The notes beneath the pieces were generated by a model. The model searched no databases. It had not been told where the DNA came from and was given only the letters and a program-made list of their open reading frames with translations. From NCBI GenBank assembly GCA_028583605.1, contig CM053328.1:11572782-11636781 (forward strand): 64,000 bases of DNA, given 5' to 3'. Both the position numbers and the translations under genes were made by a program. This DNA is from Dastarcus helophoroides (lineage: Eukaryota; Arthropoda; Insecta; Coleoptera; Bothrideridae). How positions within the stretch are numbered: position 1 is the first letter of the stretch; each line of letters starts with the position of its first letter. Shown here piece by piece: positions 47,276 through 58,994 of this stretch.

Positions 47276-47455
47276 TGCGAACAGGAGTGATGTAGTTTCT
47301 TTACTATGACTTTAATCGGTTTTTCTGCTTATTTTCATAAGAGTTGTATATGTAACCTTCTTCATTTAAAGCTCTTACCAATTCTCCATATTGTTCTCTA
47401 TTTTAGACATTAATTTTTATTTCTTCACTACTGACAATTTTTGTAGTGAAAGTAA
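47276..47455 (-). pseudogene. Jockey-type ORF1 N-terminal piece
   Basis: The minus strand reads KIVSSEEIKINV, a stop, then EQYGELVRALNEEGYIYNSY and, across stops, KKLHHSC, the conserved LHHST-like ORF1p motif. It directly precedes, in protein order, the DLQNKDYK segment at 45427. This shows that the second LINE split a once continuous ORF1. Confidence 0.8.
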
Positions 47456-48260
47456 TTTGTTTTAATACCACAAATTGAAACGTTTTCACGATACGAATAT
47501 TAAATCTGATATATTTTGATGAAAACATGGATGCACACAATAATTTGGCCTTCAAACTGGGATACAGTGTCCATGGCTGTGGTAAATACTTGTGCACTTT
47601 TTTAATAGTCGCACTAATTATAAGTCCAGATTAATATTTTAGGATAATATTAATTAAAAATGGCCTATTCAACATGCTCCAATAAAAATGCATCAACAAT
47701 GTGATAAAAATGTATCAATTAGAAGGAGATATTTGAGTGCAATCTAAAATTAACAGTGCAGAGAGATAGTGAAACATAAAGTATTTACAAACAAGTTAAT
47801 AGTTTGAAGGTTATCTAATAAATAGGCAAATAACATTTGCTAATAATAAATAAAAATGATAAAAATGCTTATAATAAAAACACCAGATATGGGAGTAACA
47901 TTATTACAAAAATATATTAAACGGAATGTCCAATCGTAATATCCTTGTTGAATAACAATTTATTTGATTTCTTTTGGTCTTAAGACTCTTGATTTCAAAA
48001 TTTTCTGTTTATGTTAATTTTTCATTAAAATAATTTTGTTTTGTTTGTCTCATTTCATTACTAGAGAATGTTCTCTTTTAAAATGACACCGAATTGTGCC
48101 TTTGCGTATGTTTTTTTTAAAGTTGAAACATAATTCTCAACTTTTCTGGTGTTTCAGATTTGGTTTAAATAAAATTGCAGCTTCCTCCTGGAGCGAAATT
48201 CTCACCCCATTTTTGACATAAGCTATTCCAAGAAAAAAGAAGCCAATTTATTACCCTTTG
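47456..48260. other. A+T-rich spacer between LINE complex and TIR element
   Basis: No phrase fabric and no repeats recognised. It may include untranslated 5' sequence of the Jockey-type LINE. No gene. Confidence 0.45.
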
Positions 48261-48262
48261 TA

Positions 48263-50477
48263 TGTACCGGGTGGCCAATTAAGTAAGGACGCCGGCTATA
48301 TCTCAGCATATCTCATACCACAGCTTTAAGAAAAAAACTTTAATAAAAAAAGTGGCCCTGAAAAGTCGCTGGAAAATATTTTTGAGATTCTGAAAAGACC
48401 GCTAGGTGGCGTAATACGTAGAGTTAAATAGAAAATTAGGATTTTCTCGAAAATTTGCTTAATTAAGGTATATTGAAAATACATGCATTGTAATCCTAGA
48501 GTAATTTTGACCTGTTTTGTTTTACACCCTTTGTTCTATCTTTAAAAATAAAGGGTGGAAAGGCGTCGAAAATAAAATTTTTTAAATACCATTTACTTCA
48601 GTTAGCCTTAGGAAAATTTAACAAATTTAGTCTCTATAGAAAGGGTATTATTTAGTCTATCGACGGCACTTTCATGTGTTCATTTTAAAATTGTTGTCGC
48701 TGCTACAGCGCTTTATATAAAATGGTAACAGATTTCGCCGTTTTTCTAAAAAAAATTAAATAGAATGATAAGTCAATTTTGACATCTTAAAATAGAGAAT
48801 TGAATGTCCTAGATATCAGTCAAAACCGCAACTTGATATTTTTTGTCTAACCGAAGATATCGTCAAACAAAGTTTAAGTTTTAAATTATCACATAGTTTG
48901 CCTACAAAACTGGTAAAGTGACCCTTGAAAAAACTGAACTGCGAAAATAAGATGAAAAAGTGCAAATCTTTAAGGTTGCAATTGGGTTTACTACCTACTT
49001 TTCTAACTGAATTAGTATTTACGCTTTTATATTTCTTTATAAAGTTAAAAAGATTTAAACAAATCAAGAATCATTTGACATGCTAACTATTTATTTCGAA
49101 TGCATGGAAATGCAACTGACGCTGTTAAATCTACGCGTGCAGTATCCCGAAGAACGTCATCAAAGTAAAAGAATTTTCCTTCGACTGATACATCTACATC
49201 GCATATGCACCACGGTAAATATGCATGTTCCTGTGTTTAGAAGATAACGTAGAGGTCGCATCGATCAAAATATTATAAATGTTTTAGAGTATGTGAAATT
49301 TAATCCTGATTTAAGTACAAGAACAATAGCTAATGACTGGGGGATATGCTCAACCACCGTTCAAAACCAGGCACACGTTGGCAGGTGGATAGGAAGTGAC
49401 AGTCAGTTTTCTTGGCCATCCAGGTGCCCAGATCTGACTTGTCTTGATTTTTATTTGTCAGGAAGACCTTGTTTTTGCCAACAAGTCTACAAAAGAAACG
49501 ACATAATCGAAAAAATAAGAAACAATATTTGGAGGGGTAGAATGGTTAATGGCAAAAGTTAAAATTGCAGTGTTGTTCATTCGTCAGAGGATTCACTGCA
49601 TGAAAATAATGGACTGCAGTCCGTTTAAACATCTAGGGCTCCGATCAATAGGCGATATTAATTTAACATTTTTAATGTAATGCTTTGTCCTTTTGTTTAT
49701 TTTTTTGAACATTAATTTGTTTTCTCGGTTAATTTTTTACTTTATTTACTGTTATTACTATAAGATTATTGTGGGTATGTTAATTACTTATTGTTATATT
49801 ATGTAAGACAAATTCTAAACATCTTCTGATTTCGTATTCTAAATGTTAAACAACGTAATCAAACTTTTACGTTGCTGAAATTTTCTTTGCCAATTTCTCC
49901 GGCTAGAAAAAGATATCGAGTTGCGGTTTTTACTGATATCTAGAGCTATCAATTCTCTATTTTAAGATATTAAAATTAACATCACATTCTATTTAATTTT
50001 TTTTAGAAAAATGGCGAAATTCGTTACCATTTTATACAACGCGTTGTAGCAGCGACAACAATTTGAAAATAAAAACATGAAAGTGTCTTCGATAAGCTAA
50101 ATAACACTCTTTTTATAGACACTAAATTTGTTAAATTTCATTAAGGCTTACTGAAGTAAAAGGTAGTTAAATAATTTCTTTTTCGATATCTCCCCACCAC
50201 TTTATTTTTAGAGATAGAGCAAAAAATGTAAAACAAACACAAGTCAAAATTACTCTAGAATTACAATGCATGTATCTTCGATATACCTTAATTATACAAA
50301 ATTTCGAGAAAATCTCAATTCTCTTTTCAACACTACGTATTACGCCACCTGGCAGTTATTTTAGAACCTCAAAAATATTTTCTAGCGAGTTATCAGGGTC
50401 ACTTTTCTTATTAATTTTTTTTCAAAGCTGTGGGATGATTCGTTGCTGAGTCCTCTCTTATTTGGCTACCCGGTACA
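48263..50477. mobile_element. Long-TIR DNA transposon, 2215 bp, TA target site
   Basis: The ends TGTACCGGGTGGCCAA and, on the complement, TGTACCGGGTAGCCAA begin inverted repeats that stay alignable for about 600 bp (48263-48870 and 49885-50477). Mirrored landmarks include GTAATACGTAG / CTACGTATTAC and GATATCAGTCAAAACCGCAA / TTGCGGTTTTTACTGATATC. A TA lies just outside each end (48261-48262 and 50478-50479). The short core holds a broken transposase relic. A TA target and the coding remnant point to the IS630/Tc1/mariner superfamily. Confidence 0.85.
49095..49645 (+). pseudogene. IS630/Tc1/mariner-type transposase relic, internally deleted
   Basis: The N-terminal part (49095-49360) carries a helix-turn-helix region. 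A diverged YPEERHQSKRIFLRLI segment at 49150-49197 is followed by FNPDLSTRTIANDWGICS, which resembles the second HTH of insect transposases of this superfamily. After QNQ the reading jumps to VGRWIGSD and WPSRCPDLTCLDFYLSGRP (49412-49468), the conserved block around the last catalytic residue. The intervening ~200 codons, with the first two catalytic Asp residues, are missing. An apparent 89-codon frame (49293-49562) joins both parts in frame but cannot encode an active enzyme. It lies centrally between the 600-bp TIRs. Confidence 0.8.
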
Positions 50478-50479
50478 TA

Positions 50480-50770
50480 TAACAGTTTAGTTGCCAGCTC
50501 ATTGAGAGAAAAGTCCGGGAAAGGGGCATCATACTCCACGTGGCGATGTCCCTGACAAACTTTAAGAATACAAAAAAATAGGTAGAATTAAATTTTGGAT
50601 TTAGTCATTATTTTTCATTAATTATAATCGAATGATTTTCAAGTTTCAATTCTCGTCAATTTAAACTTCGATTTCTGATAACAATTTAAAAAATTTCCCA
50701 TCGAAACTGTTAGACTAAATAACAATAATAATAACTAAAAAAAATAGACACATACATGCAGTATTTGCAT
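50480..50770. other. Spacer, no gene seen
   Basis: Short A+T-rich sequence between the TIR element and the tandem array. Confidence 0.5.
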
Positions 50771-52150
50771 TTATGTACATGATTTACTAAAATTATTTAT
50801 ATCCTGCTTGGACTTCCTTGCGTCCCTTCGGCTCCTGAGCATTTTCTTTTCTCTGCTAGCTGACCTGATATTTTGTTTAAGATTTAAAACATCGAAGATA
50901 GAGTAAAATTAATACTCTACAACTTGGCGGATGCGCTAGAGTAATTAGCGACTATTGTAGTTCAGGGAGTTCCCAAATTTTATCTAGTTCTTCTCAGGGC
51001 TTTAGAGGAGCACAATTCGAAATAGCAAATTCACAGGGCAGAATTTTGACTGCGAATGTAACAAACTTCTTCCAAATTAAATACCCACTTGATTGAAATG
51101 AATACTTGTTGAACAGGGCCGGATTAAGAGTGTGCCAAATTTGCAACAACATTGGGACCCCTATCAGAAGGAATGACTTCCTTTTTTTGTAATTAAAAAC
51201 GTTTTGGGCACGATGAGATTGTGTTTTTGCATTCATGTACATGATTTACCAAAATTATTTATATCCTGCGCGAACCTCCTTACGCCCCTTGGACCCCTGG
51301 GCCTTTTCTGTTCTCTGCCAGCTGACCTGATAATTTTTTTAAGATTTAAATGTCGAAGAGAAAGTCAAATTAATACTTTGCAACTTGGTGGATGCGCCGG
51401 AGTAAATAACGACTATTGCAGTTCAGGGAATTCCCAAATTTTATCTAGTTCTACTCAGGGCCGGTCTTAGAGGGGCACAATTCAAGATAGCAAATTCAAA
51501 GGGCAGCATTTTGACTGTGAATGTTACAAACTTTTTTCAAATTAAACACCGACTCAATTGAAGTGAATAATTGTTGAACAGGGACGGATTTAAGGGTGTG
51601 CAAAATATGCAACTGCACATGGGACCCCACCGAATGGAATGACTTCCTTTTTTTGTAATTGAAAACGTTTTGTGCACGACAAGCTGTGTTTTGGATTCAT
51701 GTACATGATTTACTAAAATTATTTATATTCTGCCCGGACCTCCTTGCGTCCCTTGGGCCCCTGGTCATTTTCTTTGTTAGCTGAACTGGTATTTATTTTT
51801 AGATTTAACACATCGAAGATAAAGTAAAATTAATACTCTACAAGTTAGCGAATGCACTAGAGTAATTAGCGACTATTGTAGCTAAGGAAGTTCCCACCCA
51901 AATTTTATCTAGTTCTACTTAGGGACGGTTTTAGAGGAGTACAATTCAAGATTGCTAATTCAAAGGGCAGCATTTTGACTGCGAATGTAACAAACTTTTT
52001 TCAAATTAAATACCCAATTAATCGAAGTGAATACTTATTGAGCAGGGCCAAATTAAGAGTGTGCAAAATGTGCAAGTACACATGGGACCCCATCAAATAA
52101 AATGACTTCCTTTTTTGTGATTGAAAATATTTTGGGCACCACGAGCTAAT
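50771..52150. repeat. Three tandem copies of a ~464-bp unit
   Basis: TCATGTACATGATTTAC (first copy TTATGTACATGATTTAC) begins units at 50771, 51233 and 51698. Each unit includes TTATTTATATCCTGC (third copy TATATTCTGC), GACCTGATAnTTT, GAATGTAACAAACTTCTT-like and GGGCCGGATTAAGAGTGTGC-like segments in order. Copies are substituted but collinear, so this is a true tandem array. CAGGGCCGG-type starts inside each unit resemble hAT-element ends. The open frames at 51204-51470 and 51242-50994 fall in it and are not genes. Confidence 0.85.
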
Positions 52151-53395
52151 TTGAGAAAGCATTACACGGGGTCCGCTATTAGTGTGTGGACGTAGAATAG
52201 CTCTTAAGCCTGAAGATATGTCAAAATGAAATTTTGCTCAGTGGCGTATATCTATAGGGGGCACATTTTAAAATTAAGATTTTATTTATAAGTTAATTCT
52301 TTAAAGAGGTTTTCTTTTTTCTGGAAATTTCAATTTTAAACTGTTTAGCTTTTTATAGGAATTTTTTAGCTTTGTAGGAAATTTGGAGAAAAAAGTGGGA
52401 ATTTTTTAGCTTAGGTAAAGTCAAAATGTTGTGACTAACACGAAAATTTTGAGAATTTCTTACATTCATTCAAATTTCTTAAAATAGTTTAAGTTGTTAT
52501 TTACTTTTGTATTTCAGAATTACAAAAATATTGTTTTTAGAAAATATCTTAACTTAAGATCAAAAAACTTCGAAATAACAATTTATTCATAAATATCAAA
52601 ATTTTGGTTTTGCTCTGGAAATTTCAACTTATTTTTTGAAATTCTGGTTTTAAGCAAAAAGTAAAATTTAAATTTAGACCAAATGTGTTAAAATTTGAAT
52701 TTCTTTTCAACAAATCTCGAATGTTTCCTTAAGTTTGAATTTTATAAACTCGAAAATTTGAGAACTTTATTTACAAATTTTAGGTTCAAAGTCGAAATTT
52801 TGAGTAAAAAACTGAGATTTCAAAAAAACATTTTTTTATTTTATAATTTATTTTAAAGTTAAGTTTTTTAACATTCTGACTTTAACTTTGAAATGCTGCC
52901 TTTAATCTCAAAATTACAAGAAAATGTCAACTTTAAGTTTGAAATTTTCACTTCAGTTTTTAAATATTTTTCTGGTTTTAAATTTAAGATTTTGATTGTA
53001 AGTTAAAAATCACGATGTTTAAAGTAAAAATTTTAAACAAGATTTTATTTGGACATTTCGAAGTTTATTCTTGAAACAATTTCCAAATTTTGGTTCTAAA
53101 TTTAAACTTTCGAAAAAAAGTGTAGGATTTTTAAAAAATTTTAAACTCAATCTCTACTTTTTGACTTGAACTCGAACTATTAACTTTAAAGATAAAATTT
53201 CTCTTTACAATTTTAAGAATTTTACTTCAATTGTTTTCTAACATTTTCATTTTAATTCCAAATTTTATTTATAGTTGCCATTTTAAAATAGTAAACTGCT
53301 AAGGAAGATTTCGAGATTTGTGAAACGAATTTTACCTCACGATATTCACTTTTTTCTAAAAAAAATTATTTAAAAATTTAATTTTAGTTTAAAAT
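52151..53395. repeat. A+T-rich phrase-repeat DNA
   Basis: From about 52260 the phrase fabric resumes with mixed orientation. No gene recognised. Confidence 0.5.
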
Positions 53396-54899
53396 TAAAC
53401 TGAGCCGGCCATGTAATTTTTTGATCCTTTGGCTGTTTGCTATTAAGGTTATAGGTTTGATTCCGACTTTGGCTTGGGCGGCTATGTTCATCTTAAAGTT
53501 TTAATATTTATTAAGAAACAATTTGTGGCGTAATAGCTAATAGTAAGAGACCGGATTTTAGACAAAATCAAATAAGGGAAAACGGCAAATAAAACATAAC
53601 TATTAAATTTTATTAACGATTAAAAAAGCTACAGATATTAAAAATTCCACGATGTTTCGATAAATATTTGCTAGAACCGAACCAGTAGGAGTCTGTAATC
53701 CATGGAGCTAGTTTAGTTTAAGTTTAATAGTTATGAATATTGAAGAATTCCACAAAGTAAGAGTTGGAAATGTCAATTATTTGAAATCAGAAATGATTAA
53801 GGAAGATGAAAGTTAAAAATTCTGAATTCCCATTACGAGAATTGATCCCCTTGATTCTCCCCCCACCTACATCACTGCTTTAATCTATTTCATCTAGTTT
53901 TTAGTAAATGTCGAGTGCTAATGCACATTAACTGAGTTGGGGTTTTAAAAATTTTCAGAAAATGACGTTGAGAAAGGAATTAGAAAAGTAGAAGGAAATA
54001 CGAAAAAACCATGAATCCATCATTTTCATGTTAATTGCACTGTTCCCGGGACAGCATGCGATAGAAATTGCGGTCTGCGAATTGCTCACTTATTGAGTCA
54101 GCTACTTGTTTGTTTTGTCTTAATAGTGGTTTATAAGAAGTGTCAACTCTGGCATAAATTAGTGGCCTTCGAAGAAAAAATAAAATGGTCAAATGTAATC
54201 GTAAGACTCTCAAAGGCCGATGGACGTGTAGAAAAATAATCGGGCGCTATGCGATATTTGAAAGGTGGTCGCCCTGTTAGGCAGTTCCCATGTTGTTTAA
54301 AAATAAGTTCGCGTTTTTTCCTACAAGGTCCTTTTTTTGCTCTATTAACACATTGACGTGATTATGTAGGCTAGCCTATATGTTTGCTTTTCCACCACTG
54401 TAATGGGCTCGTTTTTTTTATTTTTTCGAATTATCGTTGATTGAAAGCGCCTAATTGTCCTTTTATTTATAACTTTGAACACACTGGGGTTAGGGTGTGA
54501 GATGGGTATTTCTGATATGGTGAAATATTTGAAATCGATAAACGACTGTAATTTAGATTTTTATTTAAGTCTCTTGTTAAAGAAATTACGATTGCGTTTA
54601 AATATTGATTTATAATAACACCCAATGAAATCTATTGATACAAGAATATGTTATATCTAAACAGGTCCGGATTAAACTTTTAGGAGCCACAGGGCTCAGT
54701 TGCCCCATATACATATATCAACTGAGGACTAGTCAGATTGGTTCAGGAGTAGTTTTCATTTTGAAAAATTGGGGGCCTAAAGTAAGATGTAATTTATAGC
54801 AAGCTTCCTGCCTGAATATACTTTTTCGTTTTACTAATGAACCTTCAAAATAGAAGGGGATCAGTTGCTTAACCAACGGCTACTTCTGTACCAGAAAAG
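53396..54899. other. Mostly unique non-coding DNA
   Basis: Contains a G+C-richer piece at 53402-53500 with GGTTTGATTCC, B-box-like but without a convincing A box. A 60-codon minus frame (54213-54031) has no recognisable family. A CAGGTCCGGATTAAACTTTT motif at 54662 is like the terminus seen in the 464-bp array. None amounts to a gene. Confidence 0.4.
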
Positions 54900-56946
54900 G
54901 AGTCAAATTAAAATTTCTAGAAAAAGCCAAGTTTAGAAAAAATCAATCGATTGTTAATAAATAAAAATCCAACATTTAAGAAACTAAATTTTCAAAAAAA
55001 ATGCTGAAATTTCAAAAATCAAAATTTCGAAGTAAGTCTAATTTAGAGAAAACTGGAATTTTGCGAAAAAAGTTGAAGTTTCCAGAAAAGTTGAGTTAAA
55101 AAAAATAGTAATCCAAAAATATTTTTCTTCAAATATTTACTTCGTTAATTAAATTTCTATCTTTATTGATATTTTCACTATTTTTTCGACATTTTGACTT
55201 TTAAGTTTAAACCAGCACCTTTGAAAAAAATATCAAAATATGAAATTTTCAAAAAATTAATACTATTTAAAGGAAGTTAAATTGCAAAAAAATGGAAGTA
55301 CTCGATTTAAATCATACTTTTAAAAAACTTTAAATTTTTATTAAAAAATTGAGATTTTTAAAATTAATCAAAGTTTTTTAAAAGAGCAGAAAATTTGAAA
55401 AAGTCAAATTTCTGGCAAAGTAGATATTTTGAAGTGCCAAAAATTTCAAAAAGTTAACATTTTCAGAAAAAGGTGAAATTTGGGAAACGTTAAAATTCTA
55501 AAAAAGTCGAAATTTCCAGAAAAAAATAGTTAATAATGTAAAAAAGTTGAAATGAAGGAAAAAATAGAATTTATTTAAGCCAATAATTGCAAAAAGTGAA
55601 TTTCGAGAAAGCCAAAATGTACAAAAAAAGTCGAATTCCTTTGGGTAAATTTTCAAAAAACCGAAAATTTTGAAAAAGTCAGATTTTGATAAAGATTAAA
55701 ACTTGAAAAAAATGACCCTTCCGAAATAGAAATGTTAATTTTTTGAAAATTACAAAAAGTCGAAATTTTAAGCAACACTAGAAAATTTAAAGTGAAAATT
55801 TTGAGGAAAAATTAGAATGTTGATAAAAATGGGAACTTGAAAAAAGTGGAAATTTTGCAAAGTCGATTTTTTTTAATAAATCGATATTTATAGAAATGGT
55901 AAAATTTCGATAAAAAGGCGAGAATTTAAAAACAATATTTTCACAAAAAATACAAATAATGGAAAAATTCAAATGTCGAAATTTCAAATATCATAATTTT
56001 CATAAAAATCGAATTTTTTAGAAAAAATTAAAATAATGTCAGAAATTTGTTTAACATTTCTTCGGCCCAGAAATGTTAAACAAATTGAAAAAAAAAAACA
56101 TAATATTTCCGGTCAATAAGGGTCTACCATGAAGAATAAATGTCAGAAAGTTATCATTTTAAGAAAACGTAGAAATATTTACAAAAAGGTCCATGTTTTA
56201 AAGAAAGTGATAATTTTCATTAATAAAAAAGATTTAAAAAATTTTTAAAACCTACAAAAAAGTAGAAATTTTGAGACAAAATGAGAAATTTAGAAAATAA
56301 TCTAATTTTTCAAAAATAAAGCAAAAACTTCTGAAAAAAGTCAAAATTTTGAGTCAAAATTTTCAAAATAAATAGAACAAAGGTTTTAAAATAAGTCAGA
56401 AATTTTAAAAAAAGATTACAGTTTTCAAAATAAGTAAAAAAACTGCAAAAGGTGAAAATTTTGAAATATGTATAGAAACTTCCAAAATAATCAAAATTTT
56501 AACGAAAGCCAACATTTTGAAAAAAGAAATAAAAATTTTGAAAGCAAGTCTAAATTTTTAAACAAGGAACATTTTAAATGTTGAAGTTTCAAAGAAGTCG
56601 CAATTTTCAACAACCAAAAATACAGATACGTAAAAATGTTCTAAAAAGTCGTTTTACTTTAAATAAGAAATTTTTAAAAAAGTGGAATTTTGTTAAAAAG
56701 TTTTTTTACAGTCAAAATGTATAAAAAGATTAAGGTTTCCAGTCAGAATGTTAAAAAAAATCAGAATTTTTAAAAAATGAAATTTTTGCTAAAATCATAA
56801 ATGTCAATTATGTAAAAAAAATTCGACATTTTCAACAACAAAAAATCTAAAGGTAGAAAAAAAAAACATTTCAGAAGTCGACTTTTTAAACAAAGTTGAA
56901 ATTAAAAAAAATATATCGAAAATTTAAAAAAAGAAAATTTAAAAAC
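54900..56946. repeat. A+T-rich phrase-repeat DNA (A-orientation)
   Basis: A long run of GTCGAAATTTT and AAAAAGTCAAAATTTTGA phrases on the plus strand, the mirror of the T-orientation block at 23570-25480. The only discrete object inside is the hairpin at 56044-56086. Confidence 0.65.
56044..56086. repeat. Perfect 18-bp hairpin, TTAACATTTCT family
   Basis: AATTTGTTTAACATTTCT (56044-56061) and its exact complement (56069-56086) enclose the 7-base loop TCGGCCC. The same left end with CGGCCCAG occurs at 20304-20325, and relatives lie at 58338, 58648 and 61543. It is the smallest member of a palindromic element family with TTAA inside each end. Confidence 0.85.
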
Positions 56947-57158
56947 AATTGAAATACAGAACTTGTCCCCTGAAACCAAGAAAGATTAAAAAAACACAAC
57001 AAAGGTTGCTCTAATGCTTTTCGACAGCCGAGCTGTCATCTTCAGAGAGATACTAAGCATAGAGCCACCTTTGTTGTGTTTTTTAATCTTTTTTGGTTTC
57101 AGGGAACAAGTTCTGTATTTCAATTTTTGGAGATAACCAAGGACCAGTCGGTTCCACT
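56947..57158. repeat. F-family palindrome, slightly shortened
   Basis: The left arm (GAAATACAGAACTTGTCCCC through AGAGAGATACT) is followed by a right arm missing its inner ~35 bp, and closes with GGACCAGTCGGTTCCACT. The overlapping open frames at 57093-57332 and 57280-57083 are translations of the repeat. Confidence 0.85.
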
Positions 57159-58337
57159 AAACATAAAAACAGTTGCGAAACGCCGCCCGTTAAACCAAGG
57201 CGTAAAATAGTGCGGCACGTCGTCAAGGATTTGGAATTTAAATTTCGAAAACAAGACACAATTTTTACGAGTATAAACATTTTTTGGGAAAAAAAAACAA
57301 AAAATCTAAATTTATTAACAAAAATTAAATAAAATTAATATATATTTTTTTTAATGTTCTTGCTTTACACTTATAGCGTTACAAAAGGTACTAAAAATTT
57401 TATATCTCATAAATTTTAATAATTTAATTGAACAAGAGGAGGAGAATTGTCCTGCGCTACAATAGGAAGCAAAATTTTAAAGGGGCCGGATGGGTCATAT
57501 TTGTCAATTGTTATTAAATTACATTTCTCGAAAATTATGCCTCAAGCTTCTTATGATGAATTAAATTTCCATAAAAAAGAATAAATAGGCACGAGAATTC
57601 TTATAATAATAATAATAATAATAAATAGGTGCAAATTATGTATAAAAAGGCAAAAAACAAGCGAAATTGAAATTTAGGCAATAACGCATGAAAAGAGCCG
57701 AGAAAGGTGAAAGGTAGGATCATATCTCTTTTGTTTACTAACATCAAAAATGGCTTTTGTTTTGAATAATGACAATTCAGTAAAAAATCCTCGTATAGAG
57801 CTCGCAGATTATTCAAATTAAAAAAAAAAAACATTAAATAATTCAGAAGAGTTTTATGATGGAATCCCTGGAAAAAAATCGTTAAAGTCCAAGAGCAAGA
57901 ATTTGGAAAATTATTGGACCATGGTTTTCTTATAATTATTCAAAAACTGCTGACGCTAAACCATTCTGAACTTAAAATTTGAAAACTAGAAGCTTGGAGC
58001 TTTAATTTGTTTTTTTATTAATTTTTTCTGTGACAATTATTCTTCGTGCTAATTTTTATAAAAATCATCTAAAATTTTGGGATTTCTTATATTTCTTAAT
58101 TTTTGGGACTAACTGATATAGAAACAGATGGTTTCAACGAAAAAATAAATTGGAGGTTAAATATTTTGTTAAAGAAGAGAACAACGTACCTGAAATTCAA
58201 TGTTGTAATAAATATAACTGGAAATAAAGTATATTTTATGTTTTCCTAATTGAGTGGAGCATTATTTTCTATATCAAGTATTTCGAAAGAGGTATACTGT
58301 TAGCGGAAAATTAAATTTGAGGCTAGTTTTTCTCATA
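57159..58337. other. A+T-rich spacer with (AAT)n run
   Basis: A short ATA/AAT trinucleotide run lies at 57604-57624. The 77-codon minus frame at 57834-57601 is driven by that run and poly-A. No gene. Confidence 0.5.
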
Positions 58338-58435
58338 AATTTTATTTAACATTTCTGCAACTAAAATATTGAAATCTTTAGTAATGAAAGTTGACAATAT
58401 TTTCAAACTAGGTTGCTGAAATGTTAAATAAAATT
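58338..58435. mobile_element. 98-bp palindrome-ended mini-element, TTAACATTTCT family
   Basis: The ends AATTTTATTTAACATTTCTG and, on the complement, AATTTTATTTAACATTTCAG form TIRs of about 24 bp. The interior contains TTTAGTAATGAAAGTTGACA. No coding capacity. The TTAA inside both ends is noteworthy, but symmetry extends outside it, so TTAA is not proven to be a target duplication. Confidence 0.65.
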
Positions 58436-58647
58436 AATAATGATTAATATTCTTAACCGATGAGTCCAAAAAGAAGAATAGTTAGTTTTTCTGTTGAAGG
58501 AAATAGTGCATGAGATTTTTTTTATTAAATTTGACATGCTCTATGGAGTCGTGATCTCGTATTTTTTTTTCTATTCTATTTAAAATAAACTAACCTGAGG
58601 TGACGTTTTAAAAAATTTAGATATCACGTAGCCATATTTCAAAACAT

Positions 58648-58732
58648 GTTTCGAATATTGTCAACTTTCATTACTAAACCTTTAAATATTTCCAAGCTGG
58701 GTCACAGGAATGTTAAATAAAATTAATAAACA
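58648..58732. repeat. Partial copy of the TTAACATTTCT family
   Basis: It contains TGTCAACTTTCATTACTAAA, the exact complement of the core of 58338-58435, followed by the same right end (GGAATGTTAAATAAAATT). The left TIR is missing. Confidence 0.65.
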
Positions 58733-58746
58733 TCGTGAATTCTGTA

Positions 58747-58993
58747 CAGGGCCGATATAAGGAGATTGAGTGTCCTAGGCGAAAAAAAAAAACATGGTTG
58801 ATTTAAAATATATATATTTTTGATAACTAACTAATAAGTTTCGTCTACCCAAAAAAAACTGGTCACAAAATATCGTTTAAGATTCTTAGCTATTAAATTT
58901 TGACGTCTTCCTATTATCGTTTTGTGGCCCTCACATTACCCTTCTGTCGCCGCCTAAATTCTAGTACTAGGCGGTCAACTAGTTCGCCTATAT
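58747..58993. repeat. hAT-like terminus relic (CAGGGCCG type)
   Basis: It starts CAGGGCCGATATAAGG and runs through GTGTCCTAGGCGA. It ends with CGCCGCCTAAATT and CTAGTTCGCCTATAT. Opposed CCTAGGCGA and CGCCTA-type motifs near both ends are consistent with a short non-autonomous hAT-like element. The next F copy follows at the right boundary, where the expected closing CCGGCCCTG is absent. Confidence 0.5.
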
Positions 58994-58994
58994 A

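Larger units (their letters stand above)
41757..47455 (-). mobile_element. Jockey-type LINE, degenerate, with two nested insertions
   Basis: On the minus strand, gag-like ORF1 pieces are followed by endonuclease and reverse-transcriptase regions and a non-coding tail ending in A-rich sequence near 41757. The order and motifs match the Jockey clade of non-LTR retrotransposons. A plus-strand LINE (45428-47275) interrupts ORF1. An F-family palindrome (44368-44628) interrupts the endonuclease. Multiple stops and frameshifts make it inactive. The 5' end is undefined upstream of about 47455. Confidence 0.9.

Noticed and set aside
53440..53475. tRNA-derived SINE around GGTTTGATTCC
   Set aside because: Only the B-box-like string is seen. 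No A box, no second copy found in the window.
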